A stretch of DNA of 9,901 bases from an uncultured Collinsella sp. (GCA_900554135.1 USFU01000048.1:1-9901), one strand, 5' to 3'; positions 1-6,164 are shown, counted from the first letter of the stretch. The notes: generated from the sequence alone by a model not told the origin. Made by a program: numbers and translations.

Positions 1-152
1 TTCAGATGCCACTATTCTAGCGCAGGTCAAGACTATAATCAGCGAGCGTTGCCAATCGGCCCCCAAACGGCAACCGATCAAAAAGGGCAGGTTTATTTTG
101 GCAGGTCAAACGCTTTACCAATCAAAAATAACCTATCCCTTCCTGGCGGGTA
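1..152. other. Intergenic stretch downstream of the dehydrogenase-like gene
   Basis: No gene is seen here; the only larger open frame is antisense to the next gene. The stretch holds short repeated words. GCAGGTCAA occurs at 22-30 and 101-109, and a 16-base word at 79-94 recurs at 808-823 with one mismatch. Two overlapping weak inverted repeats (GTTGCC 48-53 with GGCAAC 69-74; ATCGG 55-59 with CCGAT 74-78) could fold, but neither has a proper T-run, so I do not call a terminator. Confidence 0.4.
79..94 (+). repeat. Short interspersed repeat, copy A
   Basis: A 16-base word (C, five A, GGGCAGGTTT) that recurs in the same orientation at 808-823 with one A/G difference. The two copies bracket the dehydrogenase-like gene. 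Function is unknown; copy B runs into the -35 element of the polymerase promoter. Confidence 0.45.
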
Positions 153-674
153 TTAGGCCGCGGCGCATACGCTGCCGAGCAGCTCGCGCAGAGGAGACCC
201 AATACCCTCAAGCAGTTCGGGAGCGATAATGGCAAAAACGGGAACCTCGCCGGCTCCCACGACGGCAGGCACCTTGCCCTCCGAGACAATACATCCATAA
301 GGGACAAAACCGTCCTCGCCGGCATCGAGCGCCGCCATGCGACGGGCGAGCTCGCGCGCAAAGCCGGCAGTATCGGCATCGCCGATCGCCAGGACAAAGT
401 CCACGCCTTCGTCGGTCGCCAGGGCCACGGCCTCGTCGATCAGCTCGTCTCCCCCATCGCCAACCGAGCCGCAGCGGAAAAGCACGCGCTCGAGCAGAGC
501 TCGATCAACCGAGCCGAGTGCCGCCGAAACGAGCTCATCGCGCGTATGCTTGTCACCGCCCAGCACGACCAGCGCCTTGGTGCCACCGTAGTGAGCGACC
601 AATCGTCCGCACCAGCGAGCCACGTCTCCATCCGCAACAAGGCGCGTCGGCATACCAAACCCATAATTGACCAT
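153..674 (-). CDS. Iron-type alcohol dehydrogenase-like protein, N-terminal domain only
   Basis: About 173 residues that resemble only the N-terminal nucleotide-binding domain of iron-containing alcohol dehydrogenases. It opens with the family-like MVNYGFGMPTRLV, then has YGGTKALVVLGG (first strand and turn) and EGVDFVLAIGDAD, where family members have DFILAVGGGS. The GGGS that contacts the NAD phosphate is therefore degraded to GDAD. The C-terminal metal-binding domain with its His/Asp ligands is absent; family enzymes are usually about 380-400 residues. The protein ends cleanly at TAA without an internal stop. I chose the ATG at 674 because it matches family N-termini and has GGAAGGG about 11 bases upstream; an ATG at 725 or TTG at 737 would add 17 or 21 residues without a better ribosome site. 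It may be a remnant or a repurposed nucleotide-binding fold. Catalysis is unlikely. Confidence 0.68.
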   Translation of the reverse strand: MVNYGFGMPTRLVADGDVARWCGRLVAHYGGTKALVVLGGDKHTRDELVSAALGSVDRALLERVLFRCGSVGDGGDELIDEAVALATDEGVDFVLAIGDADTAGFARELARRMAALDAGEDGFVPYGCIVSEGKVPAVVGAGEVPVFAIIAPELLEGIGSPLRELLGSVCAAA

Positions 675-807
675 CTTTCCCACAACCCTTCCGTGCGTAT
701 AGGCGGTATCAATCGTTAGGCTCATGCTACGAAGCAAGGTTTTCCGAGCTGTTTCGCACTCTTTAGAGCTGCGTTAAAACCCGATCCAACCGCACGGCCA
801 TACCTAC

Positions 808-823
808 CAAAAGGGGCAGGTTT
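808..823 (+). repeat. Short interspersed repeat, copy B
   Basis: Second copy of the 16-base word at 79-94, same orientation, one mismatch. Its last base is the first base of the -35 element of the SOS promoter, so it could be a binding site as easily as a repeat. Confidence 0.4.
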
Positions 824-851
824 TGACGGTGTCCGGACGAGCGGCTATTAT
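823..851 (+). promoter_or_regulatory. Sigma-A-type promoter of the polymerase-yolD operon
   Basis: The -35 element TTGACG (823-828) and -10 element TATTAT (846-851) are separated by exactly 17 bases. Both are close to consensus. Transcription should start near 857-859, inside the first LexA-type box, so repressor binding would block initiation. Confidence 0.8.
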
Positions 852-882
852 CGAACATGTATTCGATAAGAACATGTGTTTG
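852..882 (+). promoter_or_regulatory. Two tandem LexA/DinR-type SOS boxes
   Basis: Box 1 is CGAACATGTATTCG (852-865) and box 2 is AGAACATGTGTTTG (869-882). Each fits the Gram-positive/actinobacterial LexA pattern GAAC-N4-GTTC with one departure in the right half-site. Their centres are 17 bases apart. They sit directly after the -10 element and before the ribosome site. The gene downstream is an error-prone polymerase, a classic SOS target, which strongly supports the call. Confidence 0.82.
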
Positions 883-894
883 ATGGGAGGACGC

Positions 895-2400
895 GTGGGG
901 CACGATCGTCACACCTATATCTGCATCGACCTCAAGACGTTTTACGCTAGCGTCGAGTGCGTTGACCGCGGGCTCAACCCGCTCACCACCAACCTGGTCG
1001 TTGCCGACGAATCGCGCGGGCGCACGACCATCTGCCTCGCCATCACACAGGCCATGAAGGACCTCGGAATCCATAACCGCTGTCGCCTGTTAGAGATTCC
1101 CGACGGCATCGACTACATCAAGGCCGTACCGCGCATGCAGCACTACATGGAGGTGTCGGCGCAAATCTACGGCATCTATCTGGAATACGTGAGTCCGCAA
1201 GACATTCACGTCTATTCAATCGATGAATGCTTTATCGACGTGACACCCTATCTGGACCTCTATCACACCGATGCGGAAGGCTTCGCCTGCATGTTGCGCG
1301 ACGAGGTCCTGGCGCGCACCGGCATCACGGCGACGGTCGGCATCGGCCCCAACCTATTCCAGGCCAAGGTGGCACTCGACATTACCGCCAAGCACGTACC
1401 CAGCCGCATCGGCATACTCGACGACGAGACGTTCCGCAAGGAAATCTGGCCTCACCGCCCCATCACCGACATCTGGGGCATCGGGCCCGGCGTGGCAGCA
1501 CGACTCGAAAAATACGGCGTCTACGATCTGATGGGCGTCGCCGCACTCGACGAGAACCTGCTCTACGACGAGCTCGGCGTCAATGCCGAGTATCTTATCG
1601 ACCACGCCTTCGGGCGCGAGCCGACAACTATCGCCGATATTCAGGCCTATCGCCCGCATGCAACCTCAACAACCACGGGGCAAGTGCTCTCGAAGGGCTA
1701 TGCCTACGAGCAGGCCTACACCGTCTTGCGCGAGATGGTCGACAACGCCGTGCTGGATTTGATCGACAAGCACGTGGTGTGTGACAGCATCTCGCTCTTC
1801 GTGGGCTATGCAAACGAGCGCGCCGACATCCGACGGCTCGACGCCAGCGGAACGGCGCAATATATAGACGGCTGCGGGCACCTGCGCTCAAGCACATCGA
1901 GCATCGAGCCCGCCGCAACCGCCGGCCCCGAACTCGCGCCCCGTGCGCCCAAGCCCGTCCAGCGCGATGACGAACGGCGGCGCTTGGTGCGTGAGGCGCA
2001 GGCAATCGATGGCATCTTTGTGGGAGAGCATGGCGGCAAACCGCGTGGTGGCTATGCCGCACTCTTTGCGCACTCTAACGCCTCGCGAAAGCTGCCCGAG
2101 CGTACCAATTCGTTTAAGAAGATCATGGGCTATTTCGATGAGCTCTGGGCGCAGACCGTCGATCCCAAACGACCGGTCAAACGCATCAACCTGGGCTTTG
2201 GCAACCTCATGCCCGAGGAATTTGCCACCATCGATCTATTTAGCGATGTCGAGGCTGACGAGCGCGAACGTGACCTGGCCCGCGCCGTGCTGGCCGTGAA
2301 GGGCAAATATGGCAAGAACGCGCTGGTCAAGGGATTAAGCTTTACCGCCGGTGCCACCGCACGCGAACGCAACGATCAGGTAGGAGGACACCGTGCCTAA
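895..2400 (+). CDS. Y-family translesion DNA polymerase (UvrX/UmuC-like)
   Basis: About 501 residues. This is an error-prone polymerase for synthesis across damaged DNA, of the UvrX/YqjW/UmuC type. The palm carries IDLKTFYASVE (residues 11-21; metal ligand D12) and YSIDECFIDV (107-116; D110 and E111 catalytic). A helix-hairpin-helix thumb follows at about 193-216 (IWGIGPGVAARL), then the little finger. TIDLF (445-449) resembles the beta-clamp-binding pentapeptide. The end, ...TARERNDQVGGHR, is a typical family tail. An insert at about residues 318-400, rich in Ala, Pro and charged residues, lies within the little finger and may be a lineage-specific loop. I chose GTG 895 because GGGAGG (885-890) lies just upstream; ATG 883 has no ribosome site and abuts the second SOS box. 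The stop overlaps the yolD start by 8 bases, implying translational coupling. Regulation by LexA is indicated by the upstream boxes. Confidence 0.9.
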   Translation: MGHDRHTYICIDLKTFYASVECVDRGLNPLTTNLVVADESRGRTTICLAITQAMKDLGIHNRCRLLEIPDGIDYIKAVPRMQHYMEVSAQIYGIYLEYVSPQDIHVYSIDECFIDVTPYLDLYHTDAEGFACMLRDEVLARTGITATVGIGPNLFQAKVALDITAKHVPSRIGILDDETFRKEIWPHRPITDIWGIGPGVAARLEKYGVYDLMGVAALDENLLYDELGVNAEYLIDHAFGREPTTIADIQAYRPHATSTTTGQVLSKGYAYEQAYTVLREMVDNAVLDLIDKHVVCDSISLFVGYANERADIRRLDASGTAQYIDGCGHLRSSTSSIEPAATAGPELAPRAPKPVQRDDERRRLVREAQAIDGIFVGEHGGKPRGGYAALFAHSNASRKLPERTNSFKKIMGYFDELWAQTVDPKRPVKRINLGFGNLMPEEFATIDLFSDVEADERERDLARAVLAVKGKYGKNALVKGLSFTAGATARERNDQVGGHRA

Positions 2401-2818
2401 ACCCAAGCAGCAGCCTGTGCGGCCGCCGACCGCCTTTGAGCGTTTGGCAGACCCCGAGGGAAGGCGTCGCGCCGCCGACCCCAAACTCACCGCCAATGGC
2501 GCGGCTCGCGCCAACCGCGCCGCACAGTTTATGCCCTTTGCGGCACTTACGGGATATTACGAGTTGGTACGCAAGCAAGAGATTACCGTCGAGCCCAAAT
2601 GTGAACTCACGGAAGAAAAAGCCCTCGAGCTTTCGAAAAAGCTCGAGGGCCTCAAACGCGGCGACTTGGTGCGCGTCACCTATTACGATACGTACGGCTA
2701 TCGTAGCCGCACGGGCATTCTCGACGAAGTGTTACCCGCATTCAAGCTGCTCAAACTCAGGGATATCGCCATCAATTTTGACGATATCCAAGGCATCGAG
2801 CTGCGTGGTCGAGCCTAG
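2393..2818 (+). CDS. YolD-like family protein
   Basis: About 141 residues. The core RAAQFMPFAALTGYYELV (about 43-60) is the hallmark of YolD-like proteins, which in Bacillus and relatives are encoded beside UvrX/UmuC-type polymerases and are thought to assist them, though their exact role is unsettled. The rest predicts a short helix (TEEKALELSKKLEGL) and a beta-rich end (VRVTYYDTYGYRSRTGIL...IAINFDDIQGIEL), as in the family. The N-terminus is basic and proline-rich (KPKQQPVRPPTAF). The GTG start overlaps the polymerase stop and has AGGAGG at 2382-2387, five bases upstream. Here the order is polymerase then yolD, both under the SOS promoter. A perfect 12-base inverted repeat within the gene (2621-2650) looks like a terminator for the opposite strand. 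Its TAG stop shares bases with the stop of the convergent wall-protein gene. Confidence 0.85.
   Translation: MPKPKQQPVRPPTAFERLADPEGRRRAADPKLTANGAARANRAAQFMPFAALTGYYELVRKQEITVEPKCELTEEKALELSKKLEGLKRGDLVRVTYYDTYGYRSRTGILDEVLPAFKLLKLRDIAINFDDIQGIELRGRA
2616..2650 (-). terminator. Intrinsic terminator for the wall-protein gene, inside yolD
   Basis: A perfect inverted repeat with 12-base arms (GCCCTCGAGCTT at 2621-2632, AAGCTCGAGGGC at 2639-2650) and a 6-base loop. Read on the minus strand, the stem is followed at once by TTTTT (2620-2616), the form of a Rho-independent terminator. It lies about 165 bases past the stop of the minus-strand wall-protein gene. Read on the plus strand, the stem is followed by CTCAAACG with no T-run, so yolD transcription should pass. 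Confidence 0.75.
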
Positions 2819-5364
2819 CGACGAGAACGCTTGCGCAAGACGAGGGCAACGCCAAGCACTGCGGCAGCCGCAACCAGCAATCCCAAGACCAGAGTGAGGG
2901 TCGAATCGCCAGCGTGAGGCAGCGAGCCGTCCTTCGGAGTCTTCTTAGTGGTCGTCGTGACGGTGGTCGCGGTGCTGCTCGGCTGGCCGTTGCCGCCCGT
3001 CTGGCTGCCACCAGGCTGATCGCCGCCACCCGGCTGCGAAGGATCGGTGGGTTCCGTCGGATCCGGAGTACCGGGATCAATCGGATTCTCCGAATTCTCC
3101 TTGCGCTGGATCCAAACCTGGCAACCATAGAACGGGTTGGCGGTACCAAGGCACAGACCCTGGTTGGTCACCGCAAAGGTGCGCAGACCATGGTTATACG
3201 GATCGTTAAAGCCATTGGTCGTCAGCGTTGTAAAGTTCACGCCGTCCTCGGTCACATACATATCAAAGCCACGCTCGGCATCGCGAAGGTAACACATGCA
3301 CGTAAGCACGCTCTGCAGCTTCTTGAGATTCTCCTCGCTCAGCAGCTTATCGAGCGCATCCTGAATATCGCTCGGCAGCTCGGTGCCATAGGCATCCTCG
3401 TACTGCTGCTTCAGGCTCTCATAGCTATCGAGCATGTCCTGATACTGGTCGGCAAAGGACTTGAAGTACGCGATCTCGCTATCGATCTTCTGGACATAAG
3501 CGGCGTCGTCTTCAACGTCCGCGGACATCGTCGCGGTCTGATCGCAAAGATCGTCCGTGGCATCCTCTAGCGCATCGTTCAGGTCACCAAAGCCCTTAGC
3601 AACCTCGGTCTTCTCGTCGTCGACCTCGACGGCCTCAGCCTTCTCGCCATCGACCTCGACGGCCTCAGCCTTCTCGTCATCGACCTCGGCGGCCTCGTTT
3701 GAATCATCGTCCGCAAGCGTGTTCACGGGAACGATGGGGTCGTCAGGCGATTTCTTGTCGAGCAGGTGATTGAGCAGGTCCCTAAGGCGCTGAACCTGAG
3801 AGGCCCACTCCTCGGGCGTCATATCGATAATGTCGCCATTAGAGAACTGGCCGATCGGCTCAAGCAGGCTCGCGGTATCAAAGGTACCGATATACAGCTT
3901 GCCGTCGAACTTCTGCATGCGCCAAATGTACTGGTTCTCGTTTCGGCCAAAGCCCGAAGTCAGGCCGGAAATACCGCCATCGGGGAACATGTCGGTGCGA
4001 TCGCCAACGACGAGCTCCATGTTCTCGTCCTTGTCCATGCGATAGATGTTGACCGACTGCTCAAGATTGGCATTCACAAACGAGCAGTCAACGCCGCCCA
4101 TGCTGCTCTTGCCGCCCTCTTCGGTGTTTGATTTGTTGAACAGGATGCGCTCGAGAGCAATCTCCTCGTCGTTGTATTCACCGATATAGAGGTAGTCGTT
4201 GTAGACGATGAGGTTGGCAGCGCCAGAACGGGTACGGGCAGGATCGATGCCAAAGCAGTACCTTGCACCGTCCGCCTCCTGGTCGCCGACAATCGGAGTC
4301 CACGTATAGCTGCCGTCGGCGTTCTTGTCGCCACGGACCATGGCAAACGACTGCATGGAATTATCATCGGGAGCGTTCTCGGGCGTACCGGTGCAGATGG
4401 TCGCATAGAGATGGCCATTGTACGAGACCATATCCCAAATGGCACCGCCGTAGATGCTGTCCTGATAGCGAATCGCCGGATAGCCAAACAGCGTGCCCGA
4501 GTTGGCAATCTCGGTGAAGCTGTCCTGGCCCTTCGACGGGTCAGACGACGTCAGAATTGTCGACACAAAGTTACCGGCCGCGTCTTTACCCACATTACTG
4601 ATGACGAGCTGGCCATCATGGACACACATGCCGCGGATACCGGTTGAGATGCCCTGCTTATAGGCAGCACCGTAATCCTGCATGCTCGAAAGCCCCTGAT
4701 AGACAACTTTGTACTCATCCGTCTTAGGATCGATCTCATATACAGCAGGCAGGCCGCTTTTGCCGCCATTGGTCCTGACGCTGCCGCAGAAATAGAGCTT
4801 GCCCTTATAGCTCACGGCATTGCGGAACAAAGGGCCAACGCCGTTGAGCGATTCAGAGAGCAGCAGCTTGGTCTCACCGGTCTTGGTATTGATCTTGACC
4901 AAGATGCCGCCGCTGTCCTTGTCGGCCGTGCCGTCCTCCTTCTGCTGTCCATAGAAGAAGGTGCCGTTAAACATGGCCTCCAGCGTCAGGCGCATGGTCT
5001 CGGCATCAAAGGAATCGCCCAGAGTGCCGTTCATGAGCGTAAGCGTGTTGCCCATCGCCGCATAGCAGGTGCCCACATAAAGCCAGTCACCATAGCTCGC
5101 AGCCGCCCAAGTGTAGCTCTGGCCTCGATCGCCTTCGTTGTTGGCCGTGTTACCATCGGCGCCCGGAACGGCAACGGCACCGTCACCCTGGTAGTCGACG
5201 ATGCCATCCGGCTGCGACGTTCCTACCGTAGGATGCGAGAGCTTCTCAAAGGAATACCCATTTCCCGCATTGTAGGTAACGGCACCCGATGCGTCTTCGG
5301 CGTGCGCCGGCAGCGGCGATACCAAGATAGCGGCAAGCGCTGCCACCAAGCCAAGTGCTCCCAC
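2815..5364 (-). CDS. LPHAG-anchored surface protein with propeller-like repeats
   Basis: About 849 residues from GTG 5364. A hydrophobic segment (2-19) ending in AHA (about 20-22) looks like a signal peptide, but from this start it lacks basic residues. Residues about 80-510 contain repeated strand-turn units (YGDWLYVGT, YKGKLYFCG, YNGHLYATI, YNDYLYIGE, FDGKLYIGT), suggesting a beta-propeller. A helical, coiled-coil-like insert (about 516-697) carries three acidic decapeptides (560-589). A final propeller-like strand region (698-752) follows, then a Pro/Gly/Thr stalk (757-812), sorting signal LPHAG (815-819), a membrane helix (821-843) and RKRSRR. Sortase attachment to the wall is expected; the ligand is unknown. 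The good ribosome site GGGGAGG (5384-5390) fits ATG 5373, not GTG 5364, but that ATG reads ATG-AGA-TGA before the GTG. The gene may thus be nonsense-mutated at codon 3 or started by re-initiation. Confidence 0.8.
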   Translation of the reverse strand: MGALGLVAALAAILVSPLPAHAEDASGAVTYNAGNGYSFEKLSHPTVGTSQPDGIVDYQGDGAVAVPGADGNTANNEGDRGQSYTWAAASYGDWLYVGTCYAAMGNTLTLMNGTLGDSFDAETMRLTLEAMFNGTFFYGQQKEDGTADKDSGGILVKINTKTGETKLLLSESLNGVGPLFRNAVSYKGKLYFCGSVRTNGGKSGLPAVYEIDPKTDEYKVVYQGLSSMQDYGAAYKQGISTGIRGMCVHDGQLVISNVGKDAAGNFVSTILTSSDPSKGQDSFTEIANSGTLFGYPAIRYQDSIYGGAIWDMVSYNGHLYATICTGTPENAPDDNSMQSFAMVRGDKNADGSYTWTPIVGDQEADGARYCFGIDPARTRSGAANLIVYNDYLYIGEYNDEEIALERILFNKSNTEEGGKSSMGGVDCSFVNANLEQSVNIYRMDKDENMELVVGDRTDMFPDGGISGLTSGFGRNENQYIWRMQKFDGKLYIGTFDTASLLEPIGQFSNGDIIDMTPEEWASQVQRLRDLLNHLLDKKSPDDPIVPVNTLADDDSNEAAEVDDEKAEAVEVDGEKAEAVEVDDEKTEVAKGFGDLNDALEDATDDLCDQTATMSADVEDDAAYVQKIDSEIAYFKSFADQYQDMLDSYESLKQQYEDAYGTELPSDIQDALDKLLSEENLKKLQSVLTCMCYLRDAERGFDMYVTEDGVNFTTLTTNGFNDPYNHGLRTFAVTNQGLCLGTANPFYGCQVWIQRKENSENPIDPGTPDPTEPTDPSQPGGGDQPGGSQTGGNGQPSSTATTVTTTTKKTPKDGSLPHAGDSTLTLVLGLLVAAAAVLGVALVLRKRSRR
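3598..3687 (-). repeat. Three 30-base tandem repeats coding for acidic decapeptides
   Basis: Three tandem 30-base units inside the wall-protein gene encode EVDDEKAEAV, EVDGEKAEAV and EVDDEKTEVA. The DNA units are nearly identical, so copy number probably varies by slippage. The repeats lie in the linker between the propeller-like part and the helical insert. Confidence 0.85.
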
Positions 5365-5390
5365 TCATCTCATAAGGTTATAGCCTCCCC
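5365..5390 (-). promoter_or_regulatory. Ribosome site and two-codon ATG-AGA-TGA leader of the wall-protein gene
   Basis: On the minus strand GGGGAGG (5390-5384) is followed after 10 bases by ATG (5373), AGA and TGA, then directly by the GTG at 5364, all in the same frame. Ribosome-site spacing fits the ATG; the GTG is 19 bases away. If the TGA were CGA, the protein would begin MRRVGALGLV, a normal signal-peptide start with a basic n-region. The block is therefore either a nonsense mutation or a minimal leader frame from which ribosomes re-initiate on the adjacent GTG. Confidence 0.6.
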
Positions 5391-5644
5391 TGTCCTAAAG
5401 CCCAGTTTTAGCATTCTTCATTTCTGTCCACGGTTAATTGCAATCTGAGCACAGCAATAATCAGCGTATAAATATACACCTGTAATTTTTTGGACGGGTT
5501 AATAGATGCTCGATTGGTAGCGAATTCCGCGCAAACCGTCACCAAACTCCACTTTTGCCGCATCTAAAGGTTATTTTTGCGCAAATTTTTGGATGCCGAT
5601 AGTCACCATGGGCAGGAGGCTGGTACCCACCGGAGAGGGCACGC
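5391..5644. other. AT-rich intergenic region upstream of the wall-protein gene
   Basis: No gene is visible. The region lies upstream of the wall-protein gene and downstream of the HMA gene, both on the minus strand. It is more AT-rich than its surroundings and should hold the wall-protein promoter, but I find no -35/-10 pair of good quality. Two small palindromes, GTATA-AA-TATAC (5466-5477) and TTTGCGCAAA (5576-5585), may be protein sites. No clear terminator for the HMA gene is seen. Confidence 0.4.
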
Positions 5645-6028
5645 CTACATTTTCATAACGTAATAGCCCGCACCCCTCACCGCCGTCTCGAGTGTGTCGC
5701 GATCAACCGGGCGCTTCGAGCGTACGCGCGCTGTGTGGTCCGCGTACGTTACCGTTGCCCACACGCCCTCCAGCGCATTGAGGGCATTCGTCACATTCCG
5801 GGCGCAGCCGTCGCAGCTCATGCCGCCGATAAGCAACTCATCGCTATAGGGGTAGTGGGACGGATCGGTATCCGCAACCACTACTTTCTTGGCCTTCTTG
5901 CTGCTCGCGCCATCACTGCAACAACTCTTCCCGTGTGTCGAAGCGGCAATGCGACGCAGTCCAAAAAACATGCCGACGGCAATCACAGCCAGCACGATGA
6001 GATTCGCAGGGTTGAGCAAGTCACTCAT
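5645..6028 (-). CDS. Membrane-anchored heavy-metal-associated (HMA) domain protein
   Basis: About 127 residues in two parts. Residues 9-25 form one membrane helix, followed by a short basic segment and KSCCSDG (34-40); this resembles the small FeoB-associated Cys-rich membrane proteins. After a Lys-rich linker (43-48) comes an HMA domain with the metal-binding loop GMSCDGC (69-75), as in copper chaperones and P-type ATPase N-termini, ending in AGYYVMKM. The two cysteines of the loop are the expected Cu(I) or other soft-metal ligands. It probably binds or hands on a metal ion at the membrane; the ion cannot be told from sequence. I chose ATG 6028, which has AAAGGGG five bases upstream; a TTG at 6043 would place that ribosome site inside the gene. 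A GC-rich palindrome at 6062-6080 lies in its leader. It is divergent from the DUF3793-flavodoxin operon. Confidence 0.8.
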   Translation of the reverse strand: MSDLLNPANLIVLAVIAVGMFFGLRRIAASTHGKSCCSDGASSKKAKKVVVADTDPSHYPYSDELLIGGMSCDGCARNVTNALNALEGVWATVTYADHTARVRSKRPVDRDTLETAVRGAGYYVMKM

Positions 6029-6061
6029 GCGTTCCCCTTTCAAGTAGCCCTATCTAGATAC

Positions 6062-6080
6062 CCCCATGGGGTGTCCCCAT
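6062..6080 (-). promoter_or_regulatory. Candidate metal-responsive operator (CsoR-like) before the HMA gene
   Basis: Two overlapping perfect palindromes: CCCCATGGGG (6062-6071) and ATGGGG-TGT-CCCCAT (6066-6080), preceded by ATAC. The C-run/G-run pattern after TAC resembles operators of CsoR-type copper repressors. It lies 34-52 bases upstream of the HMA start codon, where a repressor could block transcription. The regulator itself is not in the window, so identity is inferred. Confidence 0.42.
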
Positions 6081-6136
6081 CTTAACCCAAAATCATGTCC
6101 GTTCGGTCAATTAGTTTCCCTCTTCAAACTTTTTAG

Positions 6137-6164
6137 TTGACCATGGCTTACTTTCGTGTATAAG
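6137..6164 (+). promoter_or_regulatory. Promoter of the DUF3793-flavodoxin operon
   Basis: TTGACC (6137-6142) and TATAAG (6159-6164) are spaced 16 bases apart, ahead of the DUF3793 start. A mirrored GGTCAA at 6105-6110 is a possible -35 for the divergent HMA gene, but its -10 (TAAGAT, 20-base spacer) is poorly placed and I do not list it. Confidence 0.65.

Noticed and set aside
48..78. Inverted repeats downstream of the dehydrogenase-like gene as its terminator
   Set aside because: Arms of five or six bases, mutually exclusive, with no T-run after the stem on the minus strand.
1227..1784. A 185-codon frame inside the polymerase gene
   Set aside because: Arg/His-rich overlap in another frame of a gene with intact catalytic motifs.
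2914..3570. A 218-codon plus-strand frame opposite the wall-protein gene
   Set aside because: Arg/Ile/Ala-rich shadow of the minus-strand gene, whose sorting signal and repeats are clearly real.
3598..3687. Tandem 30-base units as a CRISPR array
   Set aside because: The units are directly adjacent with no spacers, are in frame, and encode a peptide repeat.
5466..5477. GTATA-AA-TATAC inverted repeat as an operator or -10 element
   Set aside because: Short AT-rich symmetry is expected by chance and no matching -35 element is found at the right distance.
5576..5585. TTTGCGCAAA palindrome as a terminator or regulator site
   Set aside because: Ten bases without a loop cannot form a terminator hairpin, and no second copy was found.
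6079..6110. Divergent promoter for the HMA gene (TTGACC with TAAGAT)
   Set aside because: The spacer would be 20 bases. MerR-type promoters allow 19-20, but no dyad lies in the spacer, so I left it uncalled.
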